Source of the DNA: Granulosicoccus sp964390335
GTDB taxonomy: Bacteria; Pseudomonadota; Gammaproteobacteria; Granulosicoccales; Granulosicoccaceae
Direction: 5' to 3'
DNA length: 64,000 bases
Assembly (NCBI GenBank): GCA_964390335.1
Contig: CAYMHU010000002.1
Coordinates: 1 to 64,000, forward strand
The position numbers and the translations under genes are program-made. This document shows, piece after piece, positions 24,044 to 32,972 of the stretch (position 1 is the stretch's first letter; each line of letters begins with the position of its first letter). The notes beneath the pieces were generated by a model that did not search any database, was not told the DNA's origin, and saw nothing but the letters and a program-made list of their open reading frames with translations.

Positions 24044-26089
24044 CTAACTATCGTTCAGCGATTCCAACCAGGCTTGTGCTGATGCGTCACTGGGCATGCG
24101 CCAATCGCCGCGTGGAGACAAGCTAAGTGAACCGACTTTGGGTCCGTTAGGCACGTCGTCACGTTTGTATTGCTGTGCAAAGGCCCGTTTAATATTAACG
24201 GTCAACCATTTTTTAATTTCTTCGGCCGAATAGTCTTGCGACCAGCCTTCAGCCTGACTGGCTAAAAACAGTATTTTTTGCGGGCTGAATCCGTATCGAG
24301 CAATATTAAACATAAAGAAGTCATGCAGCTCATACGGTCCTACCGTATCTTCGGTACTTTGAGCTTCCTGTGTTTCTGAACTGACCGGAAGCAATTCTGG
24401 TGAGATTTCGGTTTGTGCAATGGACATCAGTGTTCGCCGGACATCGCCGTCAAACTCAGTGTTTGCTACATACTCGACTAGAAAACGCACCAGGGTTTTA
24501 GGCACCGAACAATTAACGTTATACATACTTTGGTGGTCGGCGTTATAAGTACACCAACCGAGCCACATTTCAGACATATCTCCCGTGCCCAACACAAAGC
24601 CCATATTCATTAATAGCTCGGTACGTCTGCGCGCCTGGACGTTTTCAAACACGAGATCGTGGCGCTGAGCATCGGAAATGGCCATGAGATGATCTGTGAA
24701 CGCTTGTAGTGGCGTTCTATTATTAATATCCAACTCTATTTGGCCAAATGGCTTATAACCAGTTGCTTCAGCGAGTTCATGATATTCGAGTAAACACGCC
24801 TCTCGGATATCGAGTTCAGTCACTGTAACGCCCAAATGCCGCATGAGATTATGCGCATTCGTATATGTGTGGTCGGTTGTTCCAAAACCTGGCATGGTAA
24901 CACCTCGAATATTGGTTCGTGGTATGTTCAGTAGATCACAGGTTTTTGTGGCAACCAATAAAGCCAGTGTTGAGTCTAGCCCGCCCGAAACACCAATAAC
25001 CATTTTTGGATTGTTACCCAAACATTCCAGCCGTTTTGCCAGTGCGGCGGTTTGAATACCGAACACTTCGCTGCATCGTGACGCCAGTGTGTCCGGATTA
25101 GCCGGCACGAATGGGTTCGCTACAACGGGTTTGACTAAATCAGGCTTTGATTCACGCAGCTTGAATGGGATGCGGTAGTAATCGGACACTAGGTATCGCT
25201 CGCTGTCTTTGTAACTAGTGGTCACGCGGCGTTCGCGATTGAGCATCTCAACATCGATATCAGCTGTAACTGAGTACGAATCGCGACGCGTTGGTGTGGT
25301 GTCACCTACCCGATTGGATTCCACCAAAAGGTGCCCTGCCTGCGCAATCATCGCATGCCCGCCGTACACTAAGTCGGCAGTGCTCTCGGTTGGTCCGCAG
25401 CTGGAATACGCGTAGGCCGAGATACAGCGTCCAGACTGACCTATAACCAGGTTACGTCGATAATCCGCTTTGCCGATGGTTTCCGGTGAGGCCGATACAT
25501 TGCAAATTATATTTGCGCCAGCAACTGACGCCAGACTGGATGGGGGGATTGGCATCCACATGGCTTCACAAATTTCTGTGTACAACACCACTTCATTGTT
25601 CTGGTTTTCAGCGCCCGAGGTGAACAACAACTGAGTGCCAAAGGGAATATCATCGCCGTCTATACTAATTGTTTCTGGGGTGTATTCATCGGCAGAAGCA
25701 AACCAACGACCTTCATAAAACTCGTTGTAATTGGGAATGAACTGTTTGGGTGTTACGCCAATAATTTTTCCATCGTTAATTAACACAGAACAGTTATAGA
25801 GCGCGGTACCCAAACGCAGCGGTGCTCCCACAATAATTAATTGCTTTTTCTTGGGTGCTTCAGCAGCTAAACGAGCTAATTGGATTTCAGTTGTATTAAG
25901 CAGCTCAGTTTGATGGAACAGCTGACCACATGAATAAGATGTGATGCACAGTTCAGGAAATACAATAATATCTGAATCGGGCAGACCCTCGAGCATACTC
26001 AGAATTTCGCGAGTATTGGCAGCCGGGTCACCAACAACCACTTTCGGTACTGCAGTGCTTACTCTGACAAATCCAAATTGCGTGTTCAT
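24044..26089 (-). CDS. nadE: Glutamine-dependent NAD+ synthase
   Basis: This 681-residue enzyme makes NAD+ from deamido-NAD+, ATP and glutamine. The N-terminal glutaminase (nitrilase-fold) domain has the catalytic triad Glu46 (FPELCIT), Lys115 (TPKQFIPN) and Cys174 (TEICEAMW). The C-terminal ATP-pyrophosphatase domain has the SGGLDS P-loop at 368-373. The length fits the long glutamine-dependent form, which needs no separate amidotransferase. It is a single gene, convergent with the AEC transporter. Confidence 0.95.
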   Translation of the reverse strand: MNTQFGFVRVSTAVPKVVVGDPAANTREILSMLEGLPDSDIIVFPELCITSYSCGQLFHQTELLNTTEIQLARLAAEAPKKKQLIIVGAPLRLGTALYNCSVLINDGKIIGVTPKQFIPNYNEFYEGRWFASADEYTPETISIDGDDIPFGTQLLFTSGAENQNNEVVLYTEICEAMWMPIPPSSLASVAGANIICNVSASPETIGKADYRRNLVIGQSGRCISAYAYSSCGPTESTADLVYGGHAMIAQAGHLLVESNRVGDTTPTRRDSYSVTADIDVEMLNRERRVTTSYKDSERYLVSDYYRIPFKLRESKPDLVKPVVANPFVPANPDTLASRCSEVFGIQTAALAKRLECLGNNPKMVIGVSGGLDSTLALLVATKTCDLLNIPRTNIRGVTMPGFGTTDHTYTNAHNLMRHLGVTVTELDIREACLLEYHELAEATGYKPFGQIELDINNRTPLQAFTDHLMAISDAQRHDLVFENVQARRRTELLMNMGFVLGTGDMSEMWLGWCTYNADHQSMYNVNCSVPKTLVRFLVEYVANTEFDGDVRRTLMSIAQTEISPELLPVSSETQEAQSTEDTVGPYELHDFFMFNIARYGFSPQKILFLASQAEGWSQDYSAEEIKKWLTVNIKRAFAQQYKRDDVPNGPKVGSLSLSPRGDWRMPSDASAQAWLESLNDS

Positions 26090-26185
26090 AACATCAAATA
26101 GTTCTGATTTGTTGTTGAGTGTATTTTAACGGTCAATGCCATTAATATGCAGGTATCAGCCCAATTTTACGGTGCTGGATCGGCT

Positions 26186-26632
26186 TTATACGGGTTCTAC
26201 AGTGAATACGGTGCCATCAACACTAATGACTTTCACGGATGCTCCAGAGGGTAAATCTGGACCCTGTACACGCCAGCGAGTGTCGTCGACGTTTACACTG
26301 CCAAATCCATCGCTGATGGCCTCATGCAGGGTTAATGTACGTCCCACATACTGTTCACCACGTTGGTTTAACTGTGGCTCGTCAGATTTAATGGGTCGGT
26401 GTTTAAACCAGCTTCTACCTGCAAGCACACTAACAATACTGAGCACCCCAAATAATATGAACTGCATTTGCCAACTTAAGGAGTCGGCAAACAATGTGAC
26501 TAAACTGACTGCACCAGCTGCAAATGCAATCCAGATAAAAAACGAAGCAGGGGCTAGTATCTCAACAATGAGAAGCAACATTGCCAACACTAACCAGTGC
26601 CACCATACGAGTTGGCTTACCAGATTTTCCAT
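26186..26632 (-). CDS. Short NfeD-family membrane protein
   Basis: This is a 148-residue protein with two or three N-terminal membrane helices (VWWHWLVLAMLLLIVEILAP and neighbours) and a C-terminal OB-fold (GRTLTLHEAISDGFGSVNVD). It is the short NfeD form without the serine-protease domain. NfeD proteins are nearly always encoded next to SPFH/stomatin proteins, as here with the gene ending at 26661. They probably act together in membrane-microdomain organisation or quality control. Confidence 0.9.
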   Translation of the reverse strand: MENLVSQLVWWHWLVLAMLLLIVEILAPASFFIWIAFAAGAVSLVTLFADSLSWQMQFILFGVLSIVSVLAGRSWFKHRPIKSDEPQLNQRGEQYVGRTLTLHEAISDGFGSVNVDDTRWRVQGPDLPSGASVKVISVDGTVFTVEPV

Positions 26633-26660
26633 ATCAATATCCTTCGCTAATTAGTAAAGA

Positions 26661-27635
26661 CTACTCATTACCCGCAGGCGTTTTGTCAGCCGTACCTAAC
26701 CCCGCTTCTTTAGCAATTTCAGCAATACCACCGATGGCGCCGATGAGACTGGCTGCCTCTAACGGCATAAACAGCGTTTTCTGGTTTGGTGCACTGGCAA
26801 TGTCTTTGAGTGCTTCTGTGTAGTTAGTGGCTATAAAGTAATTTATTGCTTGAACATTACCCTTAGAAATGGCTTCAGAAAGCATCCGGGTAGCATTAGC
26901 CTCCGCTTCAGCCTCGCGCTCACGTGCTTCAGCATCACGAAATGCAGCATCTCGCCGACCCTCAGCGTGTAAGATGGTCGATTGCTTTGCACCCTCTGCA
27001 CGAAGAATTTCTGATTGTCTGACACCGTCTGCTTCGAGAATCGCGGCGCGTTTATCTCGTTCAGCTTTCATTTGCCGTCCCATTGACTCAACAAGGTCTG
27101 CCGGAGGATTAATATCTTTAATTTCTATTCGGGTCACTTTGGTGCCCCATGGAGTAGTGGCGTCATCTACCACACCCAGCAACATCGCGTTGATTTTATC
27201 TCGTTGCGATAATAGTTCATCAAGATCCATCGAGCCCATAACGGTTCTGATGTTCGTCATGACCAGATTCAATATAGCGTTGGGCAATCCAGTGACTTCA
27301 TACGCGGCTTTAGCTGCGTCTACTATTTGATAAAACACAACGCCATCAACTGTGACCATTGCATTATCTTTGGTAATGATTTCTTGCGACGGCACATCCT
27401 TGACTTGTTCCATCATATTAATTTTATTGCCAATATCATCAAAAAACGGAATGATGAAGCTGAGTCCTGGTCTCAAGGTCCGTGTGTAACGACCAAATCG
27501 TTCAACTGTATACTCCATTCCCTGCGGAACTAAAATTACTGTACTTTTTATGGCATACAGTGCCAGTAATACAAATACGATGGCAACGATGCCTGAAGAG
27601 CCTATTAGATTAAGCAAGTTCGCCAGTTCATTCAT
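26661..27635 (-). CDS. SPFH/stomatin-family protein (QmcA-like)
   Basis: This is a 324-residue membrane-anchored stomatin-like protein. One N-terminal helix (SSGIVAIVFVLLALYAIKST) is followed by the SPFH domain (EYTVERFGRYTRTLRPGLSF, then VTVDGVVFYQIVDA). A long Ala/Glu/Arg-rich coiled coil (about 200-260) precedes the C-terminal region ending TADKTPAGNE. Such proteins oligomerise at the membrane. It is the first gene of a two-gene operon with the NfeD protein, 28 bases apart. Confidence 0.92.
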   Translation of the reverse strand: MNELANLLNLIGSSGIVAIVFVLLALYAIKSTVILVPQGMEYTVERFGRYTRTLRPGLSFIIPFFDDIGNKINMMEQVKDVPSQEIITKDNAMVTVDGVVFYQIVDAAKAAYEVTGLPNAILNLVMTNIRTVMGSMDLDELLSQRDKINAMLLGVVDDATTPWGTKVTRIEIKDINPPADLVESMGRQMKAERDKRAAILEADGVRQSEILRAEGAKQSTILHAEGRRDAAFRDAEAREREAEAEANATRMLSEAISKGNVQAINYFIATNYTEALKDIASAPNQKTLFMPLEAASLIGAIGGIAEIAKEAGLGTADKTPAGNE

Positions 27636-27753
27636 GTGCTTTTAGTCCTTCTGATAGATACGCTTATTGTACCTCAGACCAAGGCCTAATCAATGAATGC
27701 GGGATGCGGGCCCGCTAAATGCGGATTTGATCGCGTATGCGCAGGTTTTAGGA

Positions 27754-27780
27754 GGCTGTACCGGCATTACCGGCACAGCC
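27754..27780 (-). terminator. Hairpin just downstream of the 27787 lipoprotein gene
   Basis: Arms ggctgt/acagcc and ccgg/ccgg, separated by one mismatch, form a stem of about 10 pairs. It lies seven bases past the stop of the minus-strand gene. There is no T-run, so it is a weak terminator candidate. Confidence 0.35.
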
Positions 27781-27786
27781 AGAAAC

Positions 27787-29055
27787 TTATTCGAAAGTTT
27801 GTACTTGAATACGGTCTTTAACGTATTCCAAGCGTTGTCTATTACTCAGTGGCAATAGTGTTTCAGTGTCTTTAGAGATCAAGTCCAAGTAATCTACGAT
27901 GCCAAGAATCAGCGCCGAGTCAGATTGCGTGCGCATTATTTTAGCGGTTTTAAATCGCCATGCCGGGTCGTTGTTGTACACACTCCAACGTTCAAACTGT
28001 TGTTTGAGATCGCGACGAGCCATTGGTTGTAATCTGTCTCTTGGCGTTGGAATCGGTTTTACTTTAACTTTGAATGTTTGACTATCGCCAACAATGCTGG
28101 TTATTTGCACTGCGCATCGAATGCGTGTTTTTACCAGAGCCTGTCCAGAGCCTGGTAACTGCGACTCGTTCCAGGAATCCGGTCGGATATAAACGCCATA
28201 GCCACCAACTTGGGGATTTCTCGCCAGCACCATTGGCATTGGCGTAATACTGCCAGCACGCTGCTGAGACATGGCCCATTGATGCATCGACCTCGGTATT
28301 TCAACCGTGTCTATTGCACCCGGTATTGGCATGTGCCGCGAAACAAGCGGCACCCACTCGACAATGCCGGGAACATCAGCGCAATTCTCGTTGAAGTGAA
28401 ATCCCGTTGCATTAACCCCTACCACGGCTGCTTTGTCACCATAGATCAATTGTGGAATACCGGGAGCAAATTTCACTTGCGCCATTTCATCCACTTTTAT
28501 CAGTTGGATAACATAATCTGCCATTGAAGTAGCTGCTGGATTTAGCGCAGTAATAATCACACCATAATCCCCGTTGGGAAAACCAATCCAACGATTATCA
28601 TAGGCGAATTTACGAGCGCTAGTGGTAACTGAAGGCCAGGCTTCGCCGCCTGATAACAGCAGTCGATGATTCACCACGCGCAAGCGCACAGTGGCTTTCG
28701 GACCTGCTTCCGCAGCTTCCTCTGGATACAGCTCACCAGTGGTTATCCGAACATCAAACTGGCCAGAGCGATCTGTTAATACAGCAGCAAATCGTCCGGT
28801 TTCGATGTCGTCCGCAAACGCAAAATCATGCAGATACCAATCGTCTGGATCGGACTCATGATGTGCAAGATCGAACGGGTCGAACAGGGTGATCATTGAG
28901 TTATCAGTGTTAACAACCCTGTTTATGGACCATGCTGCAGGTTCTGCTGCTGCTAATGCAGGTGCCGGGGCAGGCGGGTTATTCGCACAGGCTGCAATTA
29001 AAAGCGTTATCGCTAACGCGACTACGCGGTAAGGCCTATAAGCATGAAACTTCAT
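27787..29055 (-). CDS. Putative lipoprotein, function unknown
   Basis: This is a 422-residue predicted lipoprotein. The signal ends LLIAACANNPPAPAPA, giving a lipidated Cys near residue 23 and a Pro/Ala tether. The mature part is beta-rich with no motif I can assign; the stretch RIRCAVQITSIVGDSQTFKV may be part of a beta-sandwich. Two Cys are visible in the mature protein (ENCADVPG and RIRCAV). It forms a single-gene unit behind the SPFH operon on the same strand, 151 bases upstream of it. I see no clear link to its neighbours. Confidence 0.65.
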   Translation of the reverse strand: MKFHAYRPYRVVALAITLLIAACANNPPAPAPALAAAEPAAWSINRVVNTDNSMITLFDPFDLAHHESDPDDWYLHDFAFADDIETGRFAAVLTDRSGQFDVRITTGELYPEEAAEAGPKATVRLRVVNHRLLLSGGEAWPSVTTSARKFAYDNRWIGFPNGDYGVIITALNPAATSMADYVIQLIKVDEMAQVKFAPGIPQLIYGDKAAVVGVNATGFHFNENCADVPGIVEWVPLVSRHMPIPGAIDTVEIPRSMHQWAMSQQRAGSITPMPMVLARNPQVGGYGVYIRPDSWNESQLPGSGQALVKTRIRCAVQITSIVGDSQTFKVKVKPIPTPRDRLQPMARRDLKQQFERWSVYNNDPAWRFKTAKIMRTQSDSALILGIVDYLDLISKDTETLLPLSNRQRLEYVKDRIQVQTFE

Positions 29056-29369
29056 TAATTCACCTTTGTTGCTTTCCTAGCGAGAATCTGGCATTCGAAA
29101 TGGAACGCTGTTCTAGGGCAAACATCGGCTAAAACCACATAATATGTAGCTAGAATTGCGGAAATCGTCATGAATATGCAAATTGAAACGGTTGCAGCAG
29201 GGCTAACCTTATGCCGATATATCGTTTACAAGCCAAATGAGCGCTTGCGGCGATGATGTTCGTTTGCCTGTACTGTGCGTACATAATGTGGTTTGATAAG
29301 GGGCCAGATAATGATATTGATAACAATCAAAACGATGATCTGGCCGCGTAAACTATACCGCCGTTTGCG
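29056..29369. other. Intergenic region with an inverted repeat
   Basis: No gene is supported in these 314 bases between two minus-strand genes. The segment next to 29055 must carry the lipoprotein promoter, but I see no convincing -35/-10 pair. An inverted repeat (ggccagat at 29302-29309, atctggcc at 29338-29345) lies just past the stop codon of the large synthetase gene. It could help end that transcript, although its loop is 28 bases. Confidence 0.4.
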
Positions 29370-32300
29370 CTAGCGTCGATTGAATTCAGTTTGATCAAAC
29401 CATTGCATGAGCCACTGCGTTAACTTATCGCGATCCTGTTGCAGGATGAACGTGTGGTCTGCTTCCTTAATGTAGCCTTCTTTCAATCGAGAATTGCTGC
29501 GTTGCTCTGGAAAGGTGTCAACGAGTTGCCCTTCGTAGGTATAAACATCGTGCTCACTACCGTTATAAATAAAATACAAATGTACATTGTCTGAGGTCAG
29601 CGTATCGAGGATTCTTCCGGTTTCTGCCTTGGGAGGTATGTACCGATAGTCATCATCCAGCGCAATAACGGCAGCTCTTTCTTCGTCACTCATGTTGTCT
29701 GAAGCAGTCGTCTCAAGCGGTGCTTGTTCAGGTTTTTCACCAGACATAAGTTTTTTCAGTTTGTTTTTCCACTTATCGAGCATTAACAATCGCGGTAAGT
29801 AAAATTCTTTTATCCGATACAACTTGTATTTACCGGCTTGATAGGCATACCCGTTAAGTAAAACAACGCCGGTTACCCGTGAGTCCTTTTGCGCTGTTGC
29901 AAGTGCATCATCGGCCCCTGAGCATAGGCCCAACAGCACGAAACGTTTGTGGCCGTATTCGGATTGCATAAAATCCATGGCTGCGCGAACCTCAGCCACC
30001 GACCTTTCGGCAAAATAGCCGCCCAGACTACTGGTTTCACTGTCACCTATACCAGACAGGTCGAATCGAAATCCGGCAACCTGTTGATTTGACAATGCAC
30101 GTGCTATTTCCACATGAACCCGTGTAGGCCCAACATGATGGAGTAGGCCTGCGGTCAAATACAATACGCAGATATCATCGTTACTGCTATCCATTGCAGG
30201 TGTATATACGCCAAGCAACTGACTCTCGTCTCCAAAACTTATTGCATGCTCTGTAATGAGATCTTTCGCTGAAGTGTCTTGGTGTATTGACGACGCATGG
30301 CCCGCATTAGATATAGGGGCAGAAGCAGCATCTACGGCGCTAGGATTGGTTATTGGTTCGGCCACTAGTAAGTCTGCTAAGGTGCTCGCCGCCTTATTGA
30401 TCTGCATATCAATTGTGGTTTTACGTTCGTCTGTCCAGTCATTATCACTGTCTTCTGTGACAGTATGAACCGTGCACGATGTTTGTTCGTATTGATCTTT
30501 ATCACGTGCGTCAGCTAACACAACATGCGTGTCTCGATTCCAAGCATGTTGTGATAATGACGTCATAAAGTCTGCAGATCGAAGGCTGGTTTGCATAGAT
30601 TGACTAATGCTTATGCCAGCAAACTCGGCATGTGGTCCGGTATTTTTCTTGCGACGTTGTAGAAAGCGATAAGCGTCGTTCAAAATGCCGGTTTGCAGTT
30701 GTGTCATTTCTTCTAACCAACGTTCGCCACTGATCACAGGGTCCCAGTAGTAGCGTTGCCTGATAGGTAATGGGCTTAAGTCGGTTTGCGCAGCAATTAA
30801 AGCACCAGCTCGTATGGAGATAACATCCACGGTATTGCACGTTTTAGCAAGCTCGGCCGCAGCATCTTTGATATCGTTACACCACTCATCAATACGACTT
30901 ATTTGTTCTGCATTGCCGCTGGAATTTGCGGTGCCGGTCCAGTCAAAACGCAAGGTGGTGAAGCCTTGACGAGCCAGGTTTTGCATCAATAGGCGAAATG
31001 GCCGCTGTGTTCTTCGTTGTTCATTGCCAAGTGGCGGTACAATCAGTACACCAATTCCGTTTGCTATCTCCTGTTTGGCGGTTTGTAAAACGGTATAAAC
31101 TTGCCTGCCTCGTTTATTAATAATTCCTGGTATGGGTGCGGGGACAACTCTTTCTACCGCTTTGCCTTCGATATAACCCGCAAGTAAAGCGACCGTATCC
31201 AAGTAAAAGAAGTCCCGAGTGGAGATCGTGAAATCCAGATCGCTTTGGATACGCGAAATGGTTCTAACGGCGAGCAATGAATCACCACCCATGCTAATAA
31301 AGCTGTCTTCAGAGCCTACCTCTGGAACACCGAGAATATCGCTCCATATTTGACATAACTTCTCTTGCACTTCACCTTCAGGTGCTTTGTAGTCGTGACT
31401 TTTTGGTGCAACGGCTTCCGAGCTATCAGGTAGTGCTTTTCTGTCAATTTTACCGTTCAACGTTTTAGGCAAATTCTGCAACAGCACGTAGCGCGCCGGC
31501 ACCATATAGATAGGTAAACTGGCTTTTAAGTAGTTGGAGATGTCTGCGGCCGACAAGTCTGCGTTGTCAGAGGCAACATATGCCAACAGCATTTTTTTGC
31601 CAGCAATTTCGTCGGCAGTAACAATGACTTCTTTTACATCGTCATGCTCATTAATGGCATTTTCTATTTCACCGGGCTCGATACGATAACTGCCCACTTT
31701 TATTTGATGATCGATGCGCCCGGCATAATCGATATTGCCATCATCCATCCAACGCGCTAAATCACCAGTGCGATACATCTGTGCATCTGGTTCAGCAGAA
31801 AACGGGTCAGGGAAGAATGCATTGGCTGTCAGGTCCGGTCTGTTCAGGTAACCCTCTGCCAGACTTGGACCTCCGATAAAGAGTTCACCTGTTTCTCCGG
31901 GTTCAACCAGTTCTTTTTTATCGTTTAAAATATAGGCCGTGTAGTTAAGCAATGGTTTGCCGATGGGCAGCGCCTTACCTTGCCAACCTTCTGGTGGAAT
32001 AAACACCGTAGCAGTTACCGTTGCTTCGGTAGGGCCGTATGCGTTGGCCCACAATACAGGTTGATCGGTCAGCGATTGCCAACGGTGGTAGTGTTCAGGA
32101 GACACTTTCTCTCCTGTTACGACCATTAATCGAATGGTTGCTGGCACCCGCACGTTTGCCGCATTCATTAAATCTACCCACTCATGCCAATAGCCAGTAG
32201 CCATATGCAACGCAGTAATACCAAATGTTTCTACGATGTCGCTTAGTTCGATTTGTGCGGTACTGCGTTCACTGGGACGCATAACGACCGTACTGCCCAC

Positions 32301-32933
32301 TAATAGCGGTGGGAAGATCTCTTCGATGGCAATGTCAAAACTCAATGTAGAGAATTGTAGAGTGCGATCATCCGGCTGCAGCTCATACACTTGCGCATCA
32401 GCAATGCAGTAATTCATTAATGCTCTATGCGATATAGGAACACCCTTTGGCTTACCGGTTGAGCCAGAGGTATACATGATGTAAGCACGATCTTCTGCCT
32501 CTGGCGTTCTAAGTATGCTGGAAGTCTGGATAACTTCAAGCGGCAGTGCTGCAAGTGTTAAAACAGACAAATTGCCAAAGTTAAATTTTTGTTGGTAGTG
32601 CGGGGCGCATAGCACTGTACGAATACCAGCATCTTCCACCATGTACGACAGGCGATCTTCGGGGAAAGACGGATCGAGTGGTACGAATACCGCGCCGGCT
32701 TTAAATACCCCCAACATAGCTGCAACAGCATGGATGGATCGATCAACGCACAGGGCGACGCTTTCTCCCGCCTGCACATCCTCAGCTAATAGTTGGGCTG
32801 CGATTTGCGCGCTATAGCATTCTAGTTGCTTGTAAGTGTAGCTCTGTTCATCGTGTACTAACGCAATGGATTGTGGCTGTTGTGCAGCCACGCCGGAAAT
32901 GGCACCAGTAATAGTGGTGTGATGAACACTCAT
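29370..32933 (-). CDS. NRPS-like fusion: adenylation, carrier and two alpha/beta-hydrolase domains
   Basis: This is an 1187-residue protein with no condensation domain. The adenylation domain spans about 1-505 (P-loop YTSGSTGKPKG at 154-164, NAYGPTEA near 297, YRTGDLAR near 387, catalytic Lys495 in NGKIDRK). Asp200 in SFDIAIEE points to an alpha-amino acid substrate. A carrier domain at about 520-590 has the phosphopantetheine Ser552 in MGGDSLLAV. A first hydrolase-like domain (about 600-830) has ISIRAGA where the nucleophile elbow should be, so Arg708 replaces the nucleophile and it is probably inactive. A second hydrolase (about 900-1185) has GLCSGA with Cys1004 as candidate nucleophile and late His in EADHTF. 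The order resembles the separate ligase, carrier and hydrolase genes linked to exosortase-A polysaccharide loci, here fused. Its neighbour is a diaminobutyrate aminotransferase. Confidence 0.88.
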   Translation of the reverse strand: MSVHHTTITGAISGVAAQQPQSIALVHDEQSYTYKQLECYSAQIAAQLLAEDVQAGESVALCVDRSIHAVAAMLGVFKAGAVFVPLDPSFPEDRLSYMVEDAGIRTVLCAPHYQQKFNFGNLSVLTLAALPLEVIQTSSILRTPEAEDRAYIMYTSGSTGKPKGVPISHRALMNYCIADAQVYELQPDDRTLQFSTLSFDIAIEEIFPPLLVGSTVVMRPSERSTAQIELSDIVETFGITALHMATGYWHEWVDLMNAANVRVPATIRLMVVTGEKVSPEHYHRWQSLTDQPVLWANAYGPTEATVTATVFIPPEGWQGKALPIGKPLLNYTAYILNDKKELVEPGETGELFIGGPSLAEGYLNRPDLTANAFFPDPFSAEPDAQMYRTGDLARWMDDGNIDYAGRIDHQIKVGSYRIEPGEIENAINEHDDVKEVIVTADEIAGKKMLLAYVASDNADLSAADISNYLKASLPIYMVPARYVLLQNLPKTLNGKIDRKALPDSSEAVAPKSHDYKAPEGEVQEKLCQIWSDILGVPEVGSEDSFISMGGDSLLAVRTISRIQSDLDFTISTRDFFYLDTVALLAGYIEGKAVERVVPAPIPGIINKRGRQVYTVLQTAKQEIANGIGVLIVPPLGNEQRRTQRPFRLLMQNLARQGFTTLRFDWTGTANSSGNAEQISRIDEWCNDIKDAAAELAKTCNTVDVISIRAGALIAAQTDLSPLPIRQRYYWDPVISGERWLEEMTQLQTGILNDAYRFLQRRKKNTGPHAEFAGISISQSMQTSLRSADFMTSLSQHAWNRDTHVVLADARDKDQYEQTSCTVHTVTEDSDNDWTDERKTTIDMQINKAASTLADLLVAEPITNPSAVDAASAPISNAGHASSIHQDTSAKDLITEHAISFGDESQLLGVYTPAMDSSNDDICVLYLTAGLLHHVGPTRVHVEIARALSNQQVAGFRFDLSGIGDSETSSLGGYFAERSVAEVRAAMDFMQSEYGHKRFVLLGLCSGADDALATAQKDSRVTGVVLLNGYAYQAGKYKLYRIKEFYLPRLLMLDKWKNKLKKLMSGEKPEQAPLETTASDNMSDEERAAVIALDDDYRYIPPKAETGRILDTLTSDNVHLYFIYNGSEHDVYTYEGQLVDTFPEQRSNSRLKEGYIKEADHTFILQQDRDKLTQWLMQWFDQTEFNRR

Positions 32934-32972
32934 TGATTTTGGCAGGCTCTTTAGAGTTGTAAGCAGCCTGAG

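Noticed and set aside
26136..26654. 172-residue frame antisense to the NfeD gene
   Set aside because: The NfeD frame on the minus strand has clear membrane helices and OB-fold; the opposite frame has no family signature.
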